DNA from: CALMEC01 sp963777565
Lineage (GTDB): Bacteria > Actinomycetota > Thermoleophilia > Miltoncostaeales > Miltoncostaeaceae
NCBI GenBank assembly: GCA_963777565.1
Contig: CAVZQZ010000006.1
Coordinates: 186,001 to 250,000 of the forward strand
Reading direction: 5' to 3'
DNA length: 64,000 nucleotides
Shown here: in pieces, positions 1 to 8,145 of the stretch
Layout: every line of letters begins with the position of its first letter
How positions within the stretch are numbered: position 1 is the first letter of the stretch
Program-made: the position numbers and the translations under genes
Notes under the pieces: generated by a model
What the model was told of the DNA's origin: nothing
The model's database searches: none
The model's input: the letters and a program-made list of their open reading frames with translations, nothing else

Positions 1-2
1 GC

Positions 3-290
3 GGCGCCGGCCACGACGTCGCCGTCGGCACCGCGACATTCAGCGGCGGCAAGGCCCGCGCCTGGGGCGAGGAGCGCGGCATGGTCAAGGTCGTCGTCGA
101 GCGCGGGACGCGACGCGTACTCGGGGCGCACATCCTCGCCTACCACGGCGCGGACCTCATCCACCCGGTGGCGGTCGCCATGAAGGCTCCGGGCGGGACC
201 GTCGACCCGCTGCTCGCGGCGATGCACATCCATCCCACGCTCGGCGAACCGGTGCAGAGCGCGGCGCGGCGGGCCGCCGAGGACGCCTGA
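3..290 (+). CDS. FAD-dependent disulfide oxidoreductase, C-terminal end (partial)
   Basis: This is the last 95 or so residues of a flavoprotein whose start lies left of the window; the frame is open from base 3 to the TGA at 288-290. What is visible matches the dimerisation domain of the dihydrolipoyl dehydrogenase / mercuric reductase family. Its HPTLGE motif is the conserved region whose His acts with the redox cysteines of the partner subunit. The FAD domain and redox cysteine pair are outside the window, so lipoamide, mercuric ion or another disulfide substrate cannot be chosen. Confidence 0.8.
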   Translation, partial: GAGHDVAVGTATFSGGKARAWGEERGMVKVVVERGTRRVLGAHILAYHGADLIHPVAVAMKAPGGTVDPLLAAMHIHPTLGEPVQSAARRAAEDA

Positions 291-318
291 CGGCCCGGAC
301 CCAGGGCTCGCGCGTCAG
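287..318. terminator. hairpin spanning two convergent stop codons
   Basis: CTGACG at 287-292 pairs with CGTCAG at 313-318, and inside it GCCC (293-296) pairs with GGGC (304-307). The outer arms contain the stop codons of the two convergent genes. There is no T-run, so termination in either direction is an inference from position and structure. Confidence 0.4.
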
Positions 319-935
319 AGCGCGCCGGGCGCCACCGGCACGCCGATCGCCTCCAGGCGGTCGAGAACGTCCCGGACATCTTCCCCCGCGCGGAGCACTC
401 CCGCAGCGCCCCCCGCGCCCACTGAGGTGAGGTCCACCACCGTCGATGCCCGTCCCGGGAGGGGCCCGAGGTCGAGGGTCGCCCCAACCGCCGCACGGAT
501 GCGTTTGGGAACATCCTGAACCGAGACCGGATCGGGCTCGCCGGGCTCGTTCGCGCTCGTCGCGATCAGCGGCATGCCGAGGTCCACCGCAGGACTCATC
601 GACGGAGCCCGGATCCCCACGGAGCCGACCTGCGCGCCCGCCGCCGACCGGTAGCGCCCGGCGGGGTCCGGGACGATGCACGTCACGCGTCCGGGCAGCA
701 CCGCCCGCACCGCCGCAGTCGTGACCGCGTCGAGCGGCTCGACGGCCTCGTCCAGAAGCCCGGCCGTGTAGACCAGCACCTGACAGGGCTGGCTGCGGGG
801 CCGGCCCTTGAGCGCATAGAGCGCGCCGACCCCGGCCGGCGAGTCGAGGGCGGCCGCGAGCCCGTAGACGGTGTCGGTCGGGACGATCGCGACCGCGCCC
901 TCCGACAGCATCCTGCGCACGAGCTCGATGCTCAC
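315..935 (-). CDS. tsaC: threonylcarbamoyl-AMP synthase (TsaC/Sua5/YwlC)
   Basis: A 206-residue YrdC-domain protein. The family makes threonylcarbamoyl-AMP from threonine, bicarbonate and ATP, the first step of t6A modification at position 37 of ANN-decoding tRNAs. The N-terminal IVPTDTVYGL stretch and the following LKGRPRSQP (the family's KxR substrate-binding region) are clear. The length is that of the short TsaC type without the Sua5 C-terminal domain. It starts with GTG at 935, overlapping the prmC stop (GTGA), so it is the last gene of the rpmE-prfA operon. A tsaC downstream of prmC is a common bacterial arrangement. Confidence 0.93.
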   Translation of the reverse strand: MSIELVRRMLSEGAVAIVPTDTVYGLAAALDSPAGVGALYALKGRPRSQPCQVLVYTAGLLDEAVEPLDAVTTAAVRAVLPGRVTCIVPDPAGRYRSAAGAQVGSVGIRAPSMSPAVDLGMPLIATSANEPGEPDPVSVQDVPKRIRAAVGATLDLGPLPGRASTVVDLTSVGAGGAAGVLRAGEDVRDVLDRLEAIGVPVAPGAL

Positions 936-1756
936 CCGAGCCGTCCGGCGACGACCCTCGGGATGCCGGCCAGGTCGTGGCGAACGTCCATGTCGACGAA
1001 CCCGGCTGCGGTGAGGAGTCGCGACACCGCGTCCGTCTGCCCGGCGCCGATCTCGATCACGAGCCAGCCGCCTGACGCCAGCCGCTCGGGCGACTCCCGG
1101 GCAAGCGCCGAGATCGCTTCGAGGCCGGTGGGCCCGGACGCCAGGGCGCCGGCAGGCTCGAATGCGAGCTCGGGGGCCGCCGCAGCGAGGTCATCGTCCG
1201 AAAGGTATGGCGGATTCGCGGCGACGACGTCGAACCGCCGGCCGGGGAGCGCCGCGAAGCCGTCGGAGTGGACCCACTCCACCGCGCTCGCCTCGTCGTT
1301 TCGCCGCGCCACTTCGAGCGCGGCTTCGCTGCGATCGGCGCCGGTGACGCGCAGATCGGGCCGCTCGTCCGCCAGCGCGAGGGCGATCGCGCCGCTCCCG
1401 GTGCCCCAGTCGAGCACCCGACCCTCGCGCGGTGCCACCTCGATCACCCACTCAACCAGGAGCTCCGTCTCCGGTCGGGGGACGAGCACCGAAGGGGCCA
1501 CCGTGAGCTCGAGGCGCCGGAATCCCCTCCGGCCGGTGATGTAGGCAACGGGCTCGCGCGCCCCGCGGCGGGCGATCGCGGCACGGTAGGCATCGGTCTC
1601 GGCCGAGCTCAGGGGGCGGTCATGCTCCGTGTAGAGCGTCAACCGATCCACCCCGAGCACGTGCGCGAGCAGCAGCTCCGCGTCAAGGCGGGGGGTCTGG
1701 CAGCCACGGTCGGCGAGGTAACCGGCGGCGCGGCGCAGGACCTCCCCAAGCGTCAG
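932..1756 (-). CDS. prmC: release-factor glutamine methyltransferase, apparent CTG start
   Basis: PrmC methylates the glutamine of the GGQ motif in release factors RF1 and RF2. The N-terminal helical domain (LRRAAGYLADRG, then RLDAELLLAHVLG) is followed by a SAM-binding fold. That fold has the DWGTGSGAIALAL glycine loop and the catalytic NPPY motif, with PRPETE ahead of the SAM site. About 274 residues is normal for the family. No ATG, GTG or TTG exists where the family begins. The CTG at 1754-1756, overlapping the stop of the upstream gene as CTGA, gives a proper family N-terminus, so I place the start there. It sits downstream of its substrate gene prfA. Confidence 0.9.
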   Translation of the reverse strand: MTLGEVLRRAAGYLADRGCQTPRLDAELLLAHVLGVDRLTLYTEHDRPLSSAETDAYRAAIARRGAREPVAYITGRRGFRRLELTVAPSVLVPRPETELLVEWVIEVAPREGRVLDWGTGSGAIALALADERPDLRVTGADRSEAALEVARRNDEASAVEWVHSDGFAALPGRRFDVVAANPPYLSDDDLAAAAPELAFEPAGALASGPTGLEAISALARESPERLASGGWLVIEIGAGQTDAVSRLLTAAGFVDMDVRHDLAGIPRVVAGRLG

Positions 1757-2403
1757 CGCCGCGCGACCGCCAGCACGAACGACTTGACCGGACCGTGGAG
1801 GAATGCGTTGACCTCCTCCACCGCGGCGAGGAGCGACGGAAGGTCGATCGTCTGGTCGCGCTGCGAGTAGACCAGGCGGAGGTAGATGCGCGAATGGTCG
1901 GCGTGCATCGGCTCGATCGAGCAGTCCACGGTGCCCTCGCCCAGGGACCTCCAGACCCGCAGGCCGAGCGAGAGATCCTCGCCGTCGAACAGCGCCATGC
2001 GCTCCTCGTCGAAGCGCAGCACGTCGTCGATGAGCAGGCGCTTGCCGGCGTCCTCGTCCTCGAGGTCCCAGGTTGCGACCAGGGTCACGTCGTCGAGCCA
2101 CATCGGCCCGATGCCGTAGCGCTCGACCGCCTCGCCGATGAGCCCCTCCACCCGCTCCAGCCCCTCGTGGAATCCGAGCCGCGTGACACCGCCGCAGGCG
2201 GCGTGTCCTGGCTTGATCACGAACTCCGAGCCCTCCGGGCTCGAAAACGTCGCGCCCCCCTCGGGGTGGTACTCGAACCGGGGCAGGTCGTAGCTGGAGC
2301 TGACCAGCGAGAAGAACGAGGCCAGGTCGTCGCGTGGCAACTCGACGTCGTCAAACCGCACGGTCACGCCCAGGAACTCGGCTCGCAGCAGCTCAGGGTT
2401 CAT
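1753..2403 (-). CDS. conserved-looking protein of unknown function between prfA and prmC
   Basis: A 216-residue soluble protein that I do not recognise. It has no signal peptide, membrane segment or obvious catalytic motif. It is acidic, and the strand-rich pattern with many aromatic residues loosely recalls the TIGR04255 family; that resemblance is weak. The ATG at 2403 overlaps the prfA stop (ATGA) and its own stop overlaps the proposed prmC CTG start, so all three should be translated together. Its position suggests a role near translation termination, but nothing in the sequence proves it. Confidence 0.75.
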   Translation of the reverse strand: MNPELLRAEFLGVTVRFDDVELPRDDLASFFSLVSSSYDLPRFEYHPEGGATFSSPEGSEFVIKPGHAACGGVTRLGFHEGLERVEGLIGEAVERYGIGPMWLDDVTLVATWDLEDEDAGKRLLIDDVLRFDEERMALFDGEDLSLGLRVWRSLGEGTVDCSIEPMHADHSRIYLRLVYSQRDQTIDLPSLLAAVEEVNAFLHGPVKSFVLAVARR

Positions 2404-3479
2404 GGCGCGGATTCTGTCATGTCGGCAAGACGGAGCCGGCGCTCCTCGGCCTGCAGCGCGTCGGTGATGCGCTCGAGCTGACCCTCGAGCACCTGCTCCC
2501 GCAGCGGGATCGTGAGGTTGACCCGGTGGTCGGTCACGCGGTTCTGGGGGTAGTTGTAGGTGCGGACCTTCTCGGAGCGGTCGCCGGAGCCCAACTGCCT
2601 GCGCCGGTTGGCGGACAGTTCCTGGAGCTGCTCCTCGAGCTGGCGCTCGTAGAGCCGGGCGCGCAGCACCCGCATCGCCTTCTCCCGGTTCTGCAGCTGA
2701 CTCTTCTCGTCCTGGATCGCCACGACGATCCCGGTGGGCAGATGCGTGATGCGGACCGCCGAGTCGGTCGTGTTGACGCTCTGACCGCCGGGGCCGGTCG
2801 ACCGGTACACGTCGATCTTGAGGTCGTTCCGGTCGACGTGCACCTCGACGTCGTCGACCTCGGGCATCACCGCCACCGTCGCGGTTGAGGTGTGGATGCG
2901 ACCTTGGCTCTCGGTGGCAGGGACCCGCTGCACGCGATGAACGCCGCCCTCGTGCTTGAAGACCGAGTAGGCGCCCTGGCCCTTGATTGCGAGGCTCACG
3001 TCCTTGAAGCCGCCGGCGTCGCCCTCGCTCTCGGAGATGAGCTCGGTGCGGAAGCCCCGCGTGGTGGCGTAACGAGTGTAGACGTCCAGCAGGTCGCGTG
3101 CGAAGAGGGCGGCCTCCTCGCCTCCCGCGGCGGCGCGGATCTCGACGATCACGTCGCGGTCGTCGTTCGGGTCGGGCTCGACCATGGCTTCGCGGATCTG
3201 CGGACCGAGGGTGTCGATCTCATCCTCGGCCTCGCGCAGGAACGCCCGGGCCTCTTCGTCGCCGGCTTCGATCAGCTCACGCGCCTCCGCCGCCGTCTCG
3301 ACGGCCGACCGGTAACGGGCCGCCAGCGAGAATGCCTCCTCGAGACCTCGCCAGCGGCGGTTGACGTCGGCGAAGCGGGTTCGGTCCGCGCTCAGGTCGG
3401 GATCCGCGAGGGCGGCCTCGAGTTCCGCCTTCGTCTCTTCGATCTGCCCGACGAGCCCCGCGTACGGGTCGTCGCTCAC
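2400..3479 (-). CDS. prfA: peptide chain release factor 1
   Basis: RF1 reads UAA and UAG stop codons in the ribosomal A site and triggers peptide release. The catalytic GGQ lies in STGPGGQSVNTTDSAVR, and the rest of the 359-residue protein keeps the normal length and order, including the coiled N-terminal domain. I chose the GTG at 3479 because it overlaps the stop of the upstream gene (GTGA) and gives a normal N-terminus; the frame stays open ten codons further upstream but that would run into the neighbour. It sits in the usual cluster after rpmE and DUF1385. Confidence 0.96.
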   Translation of the reverse strand: MSDDPYAGLVGQIEETKAELEAALADPDLSADRTRFADVNRRWRGLEEAFSLAARYRSAVETAAEARELIEAGDEEARAFLREAEDEIDTLGPQIREAMVEPDPNDDRDVIVEIRAAAGGEEAALFARDLLDVYTRYATTRGFRTELISESEGDAGGFKDVSLAIKGQGAYSVFKHEGGVHRVQRVPATESQGRIHTSTATVAVMPEVDDVEVHVDRNDLKIDVYRSTGPGGQSVNTTDSAVRITHLPTGIVVAIQDEKSQLQNREKAMRVLRARLYERQLEEQLQELSANRRRQLGSGDRSEKVRTYNYPQNRVTDHRVNLTIPLREQVLEGQLERITDALQAEERRLRLADMTESAP

Positions 3480-4441
3480 GCCATCACCTCGACCTCCGCC
3501 GCCCACTCGGGTGGATCCGCCTCCAGGTCCAGCACCCGGTTCAGCGCGACGCAGGAGACTTCGAGGTGCTCGATCTCAGGGCGGCGCGTCGTGAGGTGCT
3601 GGAGCCAGAGACCCGGCGTCATGATTCGCCGCACGTATCCCTTCCGCTCGTTGAGCCCGGCCCAGCGAATCGCCTCGTAGGAGAGCCCGGCGATGAGTGG
3701 GATCGCGACCACCCGGGTGATCACCATGATCCAGAGGGCGTGCTTGCCGATCGCGCCGAACACCAGGATCGCGACCACCATGACGATGAGCAGGAACGCG
3801 GTACCGCAGCGCACGTGGAGCTGCGAGAAGCGGCTCGCCGACTCGGCCTCGATCGGCTCTTCGGCCTCGTATGCGTGGATCGCCATGTGCTCGGCGGCGT
3901 GGTACTGGAACACGCGGCGCAGGTCGGGCATGAACGACAGGGCCCACAGGTAGAGCAGGAAGATCGCAAGCTCGATGGTGCCCTCGACCGCCCAGAACGC
4001 GACGCCGGAGTCGAAGTCGAAGAACGTCTTCGTGAGGAAGAGCGGGAGCAGGAAGAACAGCGCGACCGCGATCGACAGCGAGAGGGTGAGCGTGAGCCCG
4101 ATGGCCGTGCGCGACAGGGCGTCCTGGCCGGTCTCCTCGTCCTCGCCCGCCGCCTGGGCCGCGGAGATCGACAGGGCCTTCATGCCGATTACCAGGCTCT
4201 CCCCCAGGGCGACGACGCCGCGGACCACCGGCAGGCGCAGCCACCTGCGGCGAGCGGCCAGCGGCGAGATCTCGTGGTCGACCACCACGATCTCGTCATC
4301 GGGCGTGCGCACCGCCACCGACCAGTGACGAGCGCTTCGCATCATCACGCCCTCGATCACCGCCTGTCCCCCGACCTGGCCCAGCGGCGCGGCGAAGGCT
4401 GCGCGGGCGACCGGCCACAGCCGGCGCAGACGCCCCCTCAA
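3476..4441 (-). CDS. DUF1385 membrane protein (YqhQ-like)
   Basis: An integral membrane protein of about 321 residues with the family hallmark GGQAVIEGVMMRS near its N-terminus and at least four hydrophobic segments in the middle. HAAEHMAIHAYE is another conserved DUF1385 stretch, His-rich and possibly metal-binding. Its function is unknown in the literature I know; it is a regular neighbour of rpmE and prfA in Gram-positive bacteria. The start is uncertain: TTG at 4441 is the best ordinary codon, while a CTG at 4459 overlaps the rpmE stop (CTGA) as in the prmC case. Confidence 0.85.
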   Translation of the reverse strand: MRGRLRRLWPVARAAFAAPLGQVGGQAVIEGVMMRSARHWSVAVRTPDDEIVVVDHEISPLAARRRWLRLPVVRGVVALGESLVIGMKALSISAAQAAGEDEETGQDALSRTAIGLTLTLSLSIAVALFFLLPLFLTKTFFDFDSGVAFWAVEGTIELAIFLLYLWALSFMPDLRRVFQYHAAEHMAIHAYEAEEPIEAESASRFSQLHVRCGTAFLLIVMVVAILVFGAIGKHALWIMVITRVVAIPLIAGLSYEAIRWAGLNERKGYVRRIMTPGLWLQHLTTRRPEIEHLEVSCVALNRVLDLEADPPEWAAEVEVMA

Positions 4442-4455
4442 ACTGCGAACTGTAT

Positions 4456-4665
4456 TCAGGCCTTTTGCCGGCGAGCCAGCTTGCGCTGGAACCGCTCGAC
4501 GCGGCCGCCGGAGTCGACCAGCTTTTGTCGGCCGGTGTAGAAGGGATGGCAGTTGCTGCAGATCTCCACCTTGATCTCGGGGTTCGTCGACCGGGTGGTG
4601 AACTCGTTGCCGCAGGTGCAGCGCACCTGGGCAACGACGTAGCTCGGGTGGATGTCCGTCTTCAT
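4456..4665 (-). CDS. rpmE: 50S ribosomal protein L31
   Basis: A 69-residue L31 starting MKTDIHP. It keeps the zinc-type cysteines: CTC in VRCTCGNEF and CSNC in EICSNCHPFYTG, so it is the zinc-binding (C+) form. L31 bridges the large and small ribosomal subunits. The ATG at 4665 is preceded by a GAGAGGC-like ribosome binding site. It is the first gene of the rpmE / DUF1385 / prfA / unknown / prmC / tsaC operon. Confidence 0.95.
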   Translation of the reverse strand: MKTDIHPSYVVAQVRCTCGNEFTTRSTNPEIKVEICSNCHPFYTGRQKLVDSGGRVERFQRKLARRQKA

Positions 4666-4744
4666 CGCTGCCTCTCGTTCGATCTCGACCGCGAATAGTA
4701 GCGCGGGGGGCCACCGCACGCCGAGCGGGGCGCCTCGCGCGCGA

Positions 4745-6127
4745 CTAGCGGAAGCTGAACTCCTCGTAGTGGATCCGCCCGGGCGGCACTCCCTGGCGGC
4801 GCAGGCCGCCCTCGAGGCTGCGGATCATCCCAACCGGTCCGCACATGAAGATCGAGCACCACCGCGGACGGTGGGCCGCCTCGCGGGCAACGCGGTCGGC
4901 CGACAGGAACCCGTGCGCGACGTCGAGGTTGAGGTGCACGCGCAGACCCGGCACCCGGGCGGCGGCGGCCCGGAGCTCGTCCAGGTACACGGCCTGCTCC
5001 GGATCGGTCACCGCGTAGAACAGGTCGACGTCCACCCGTGTGTCCGCATCGAGTGAATTGACCCAGCTAAGGAACGGCGTGATGCCGATGCCGCCGGCGA
5101 TCCAGATCTGGCGGGGGCCGCCGGACCGGTAGTCGAACGCGCCGTACGGGCCCTCGACGCTGGCGGGCATTCCGGCGCGCAGCTGGTGGTAGATCCCCGC
5201 CGTGTAGTCCCCCGCGGCCTTGATCGACAGCCGAAGCTCAGGCTCCCCGGGCGCGTTGCTGATGGTGAACGGATGCGGCTGCCAGTGGGCGTCCCCGCCG
5301 AAGCTGGCGTACACGAACTGCCCCGGAACGAAGTCGAGGTGCTCGCCGACGGGCCGGAGCCTCACCTCGAGAGTCGTCGTGTTCAGCCGCTCGACACCGG
5401 CGATGACATACCCGGACCTGCCCCATCCCCGCAGGTCGCCGATCTGGCGCACCGCGAAGGCACCGACCCCGAGGGCTCCGATGGCGAGGTACGCCCACCA
5501 CAGCGGCACGGAGCGGCGGATGACCGGATCCACGAGCAGCCCGTGGGCCACCGCGGTGGCGACGAACAGGCCGGCGAAGCGATGCGAGGAGAGCCACTTC
5601 TCGTATGCGAGGCGGATCATCGGGCCGATCACCGGGATGCGCGGCAGCAGGGCGATCAGCGCGATGCCCAGGAGCCCCAGGATCGCGATGACCCCGAGGT
5701 CGTTCCCGAGCCCGTAGTTCGGCCGTACGCCGAGGAGCGGAGCCGTCTGCGCATGCCAGCGGGCGCTGCCGACCAGGAGCCAATGGGGGAAGAACATCGC
5801 GGTGCCGGCCATTGCGACCCATCGGTGCCAGACGTACATCCGGTCGAGGCCACCGAACGCCCGCTCGACCACGTCCAGCCGTGTCGCCAGTACCAGCGTC
5901 GCGCTGAGGAGTGCGACCGCGAGGACACCGGCGATCTCGCCGGCGTACTGGAGCCCGCCGAAGCCGGGAGGCCGTGCGACGATCCACAACGCCGTGATGG
6001 CCACCAGGGCCGCCACGAGGCCGCGCGGGCCGAGACCGAGGCGGCGGCGGCGCCCGCCGATCGAGGCTGTCGCAGCGGCAAACCGCCCGTCCCGGTGCCA
6101 GACGTCGTGCGGCGCAGGGTGGCTCAC
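4745..6127 (-). CDS. membrane ferric-reductase-like flavoprotein
   Basis: About 460 residues. The first 230 hold six or so hydrophobic segments with several conserved-looking histidines (WHRW, SHRFAG, VAHGL), as in ferric-reductase / NADPH-oxidase-type cytochrome b domains. The rest is a ferredoxin-NADP-reductase module: FAD-binding HPFTISNAP, then the NAD(P)-binding GGIGITPFLSW and a C-terminal CGPVGM. Such proteins move electrons from NAD(P)H across the membrane; iron, oxygen or another acceptor cannot be told apart here. GTG at 6127 overlaps the stop of the upstream gene (GTGA). Last gene of a three-gene operon. Confidence 0.85.
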   Translation of the reverse strand: MSHPAPHDVWHRDGRFAAATASIGGRRRRLGLGPRGLVAALVAITALWIVARPPGFGGLQYAGEIAGVLAVALLSATLVLATRLDVVERAFGGLDRMYVWHRWVAMAGTAMFFPHWLLVGSARWHAQTAPLLGVRPNYGLGNDLGVIAILGLLGIALIALLPRIPVIGPMIRLAYEKWLSSHRFAGLFVATAVAHGLLVDPVIRRSVPLWWAYLAIGALGVGAFAVRQIGDLRGWGRSGYVIAGVERLNTTTLEVRLRPVGEHLDFVPGQFVYASFGGDAHWQPHPFTISNAPGEPELRLSIKAAGDYTAGIYHQLRAGMPASVEGPYGAFDYRSGGPRQIWIAGGIGITPFLSWVNSLDADTRVDVDLFYAVTDPEQAVYLDELRAAAARVPGLRVHLNLDVAHGFLSADRVAREAAHRPRWCSIFMCGPVGMIRSLEGGLRRQGVPPGRIHYEEFSFR

Positions 6128-6453
6128 GAGGTCTGCGTGCTCGTGACGGGCGGCGTCTGGACCGGCTGCACCCGCACGACCGGCGCCGGCTGGACCGGCT
6201 GCATGCGCACCACGGGTGGCGGCGTCACGACCGGGCGCGCCACCCGGGGGGCCGGGCTCACCGCCGGCTCGCGCCGCTGCGAGGCCGCAGCGCTGTGCAC
6301 GGCCGCGGTCACCCGGGCTCCCGGGCCGGGGTGACTCCACGCGAGCATCGCTGAGGCGCCGACGACCGCCCAGATCCCCGCCGCCGCCGCCCACATCCGG
6401 CGCGCGATGCCCCGCCGCGCACCGCGCGATGGAGGCACCCGCTGGGATCGCAC
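6124..6453 (-). CDS. membrane-anchored proline/valine/threonine-rich protein
   Basis: A 109-residue protein with a basic N-terminus, one hydrophobic segment (about residues 20-40) and a low-complexity tail of Pro-Val-rich repeats (VVRMQPVQ, VVRVQPVQ). The likely topology is a single anchor with the tail outside the cytoplasm. It starts at GTG 6453, two bases after the stop of the small upstream gene, and overlaps the reductase start. I do not recognise a family; context suggests a partner or spacer for the reductase. Confidence 0.65.
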   Translation of the reverse strand: MRSQRVPPSRGARRGIARRMWAAAAGIWAVVGASAMLAWSHPGPGARVTAAVHSAAASQRREPAVSPAPRVARPVVTPPPVVRMQPVQPAPVVRVQPVQTPPVTSTQTS

Positions 6454-6455
6454 GG

Positions 6456-6650
6456 TCAGGGATTGACTCCCAGGACGACCAGCCCGATGGACGAGACGAC
6501 GAGCAGCCAGCGGACGGCTCGCTCCAGCGTGAGTTGCCGATCCGCCGGGAGGCCCATTCGATCTGCGAACCGGGCGAGCTCGCGGCCGCCGGCGGATGGG
6601 GTGGTCCGACGGGTTCGTCCCGGCGCCGAAATCGTCTCCGTGGTCTGCAT
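6456..6650 (-). CDS. small single-pass membrane protein, 64 aa
   Basis: A 64-residue protein with a polar N-terminal half and a hydrophobic C-terminal helix (WLLVVSSIGLVVLGV). The ATG at 6648-6650 is the natural start; the frame stays open upstream only as non-coding read-through. It leads the operon containing the proline-rich protein and the ferric-reductase-like flavoprotein. Small helical proteins ahead of such reductases are plausible subunits, but this is inference from position. Confidence 0.6.
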   Translation of the reverse strand: MQTTETISAPGRTRRTTPSAGGRELARFADRMGLPADRQLTLERAVRWLLVVSSIGLVVLGVNP

Positions 6651-6762
6651 CGCGGTCACTCCCTCGTCGCTCGTCGTCACATCCGGTCGACGTAGGACAG
6701 CAGGCGAAGATGAGCCGGAGATGAGCGCAACCAAGCGGTATCCGCCGGTGGGCGGCTGCGGC

Positions 6763-8145
6763 TCAGCCCTGGGGATGCGCGCCGGGCCCTGCGGCGAACG
6801 TCGGGAGGGCGATCCAGACGTCGGCACCGTCGCCTGTTCGCAGGCCGGCCGTGCCGCCATGCGCACGGGCGATCGCGTCGACGATCGACAGGCCCAGCCC
6901 CGCCCCGCCCCGGCCGCGGCCTGGGTCGGCGCGTGAGAACCGCTCGAAGGCATCCGCCGCGAACTCGGGTGGGAAGCCGGGGCCGCTGTCGCGGACGTGC
7001 AGCTCCACCATCTCCCCCGCGGGCTCGGCGCTCAGCACGATCGGCCCGGCCCCGTGCCGAAGCGCGTTCTCGACGAGGTTGCCGATCGCCTGCTCGACCC
7101 GGAGGCGATCGACGTTGAGGGTCACGCTCCGCGAGAGCTCGACCCGCAGCTCCCGGCCCGCCTGGGCGATCCGCCCCGTGAACCTCGTGCGGACGTCCTC
7201 CAGCAGCGCGCCGACCGAGATCGGCTCGGGCCGTACCGGGAGCTTGCCGCGGTCGAGGCGTGCGATGACGAGCAGGTCCTCGGCGAGCTGCACGACCCGG
7301 TCGGTCTCCTCGGCCGCGGAGCGGATCGCCGCGCGAAGCTCGTCGGGCGAGCGTCCCGGGCGGAGCGCGAGCTCGAGCTCGCCCTTGATGATCGCGAGCG
7401 GCGATCGCAGCTCGTGGCTTGCGTTCGCGACGAAGGCGCGCTCATGGGCCATCGCGCCGTCGATGCGCTCGAGCATCTCGTTGAGGGTCTCGCCGAGACT
7501 GCGCAGCTCGTCGTCGGCGGGGCCGAGTGGCAGGCGCGCGCCCGGCTCGTTGCCGGAGATCCTCGCAGCGCGCCGGCGCATCGCCTCGACCGGGCGGAGC
7601 GCCGCCGTGGCGAGCCCATACGCTGCGAGCGACGCCAGGATCAGGCCGATCGAGCCCCCGATCGCGAGGAGCGCCTTGAGGTTCCGCAACGCCTCGTCTC
7701 GCTCATCGAGGCGCTCGCCGACGAGCACGCGGTAACGGCGGTCGCCGGGCCCGCCGGGGGCGGCCAGGATCCTCACGGCGTCGTCGTCACCCGTGGGAAG
7801 CGCGCGCCTCGCGACCGCGACCCGCCGCGTCGCCGCTCGAGCAAGCTCGTCGCTCGTGAGCAGCGACGCGAGGTCGACGCCGGTCGCGGCGACCGTGGCG
7901 CCCGTCCCGTCGACGACCTGTGCGATGGTGGCCCCGTCCCTGCCGCCGAGGTCGCTCGGGCTCCCCTCCTGCGCGATCAGGTGCTGCACGTCGGCGAGCC
8001 TCGCGTCCAGCGTACGCCCGATCTCGCCGTCCAGGCCGCGGGCGACGCTGAAATGCAGGATCCAGCCGCCGAACGCCAGGAGGAGGGCGATGACGAGCGC
8101 CGAGGAGAGGGCGAGCCGGACCCGGACCGGCAGCCGGTTCAGCAC
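6763..8145 (-). CDS. sensor histidine kinase (OmpR-family partner)
   Basis: A 460-residue membrane kinase. Transmembrane helices lie at about 9-31 and 159-181, flanking an extracytoplasmic sensor of about 125 residues. A HAMP region and a HisKA domain follow, with the phospho-accepting His near 244 (NASHELRSPL). The ATPase domain has NLVENALRHG (N box), DSGPGFPP (G1) and GAGLGLSIV (G2). GTG at 8145 overlaps the regulator stop by seven bases, so the two are co-translated. Its signal is unknown; the ferric-reductase-like operon begins 113 bp downstream and is a candidate target. Confidence 0.92.
   Translation of the reverse strand: MLNRLPVRVRLALSSALVIALLLAFGGWILHFSVARGLDGEIGRTLDARLADVQHLIAQEGSPSDLGGRDGATIAQVVDGTGATVAATGVDLASLLTSDELARAATRRVAVARRALPTGDDDAVRILAAPGGPGDRRYRVLVGERLDERDEALRNLKALLAIGGSIGLILASLAAYGLATAALRPVEAMRRRAARISGNEPGARLPLGPADDELRSLGETLNEMLERIDGAMAHERAFVANASHELRSPLAIIKGELELALRPGRSPDELRAAIRSAAEETDRVVQLAEDLLVIARLDRGKLPVRPEPISVGALLEDVRTRFTGRIAQAGRELRVELSRSVTLNVDRLRVEQAIGNLVENALRHGAGPIVLSAEPAGEMVELHVRDSGPGFPPEFAADAFERFSRADPGRGRGGAGLGLSIVDAIARAHGGTAGLRTGDGADVWIALPTFAAGPGAHPQG

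Noticed and set aside
3476..4714. A single 412-residue protein joining L31-region sequence to DUF1385
   Set aside because: The extra N-terminal part is rpmE read in another frame; L31 has its own start, zinc cysteines and stop.
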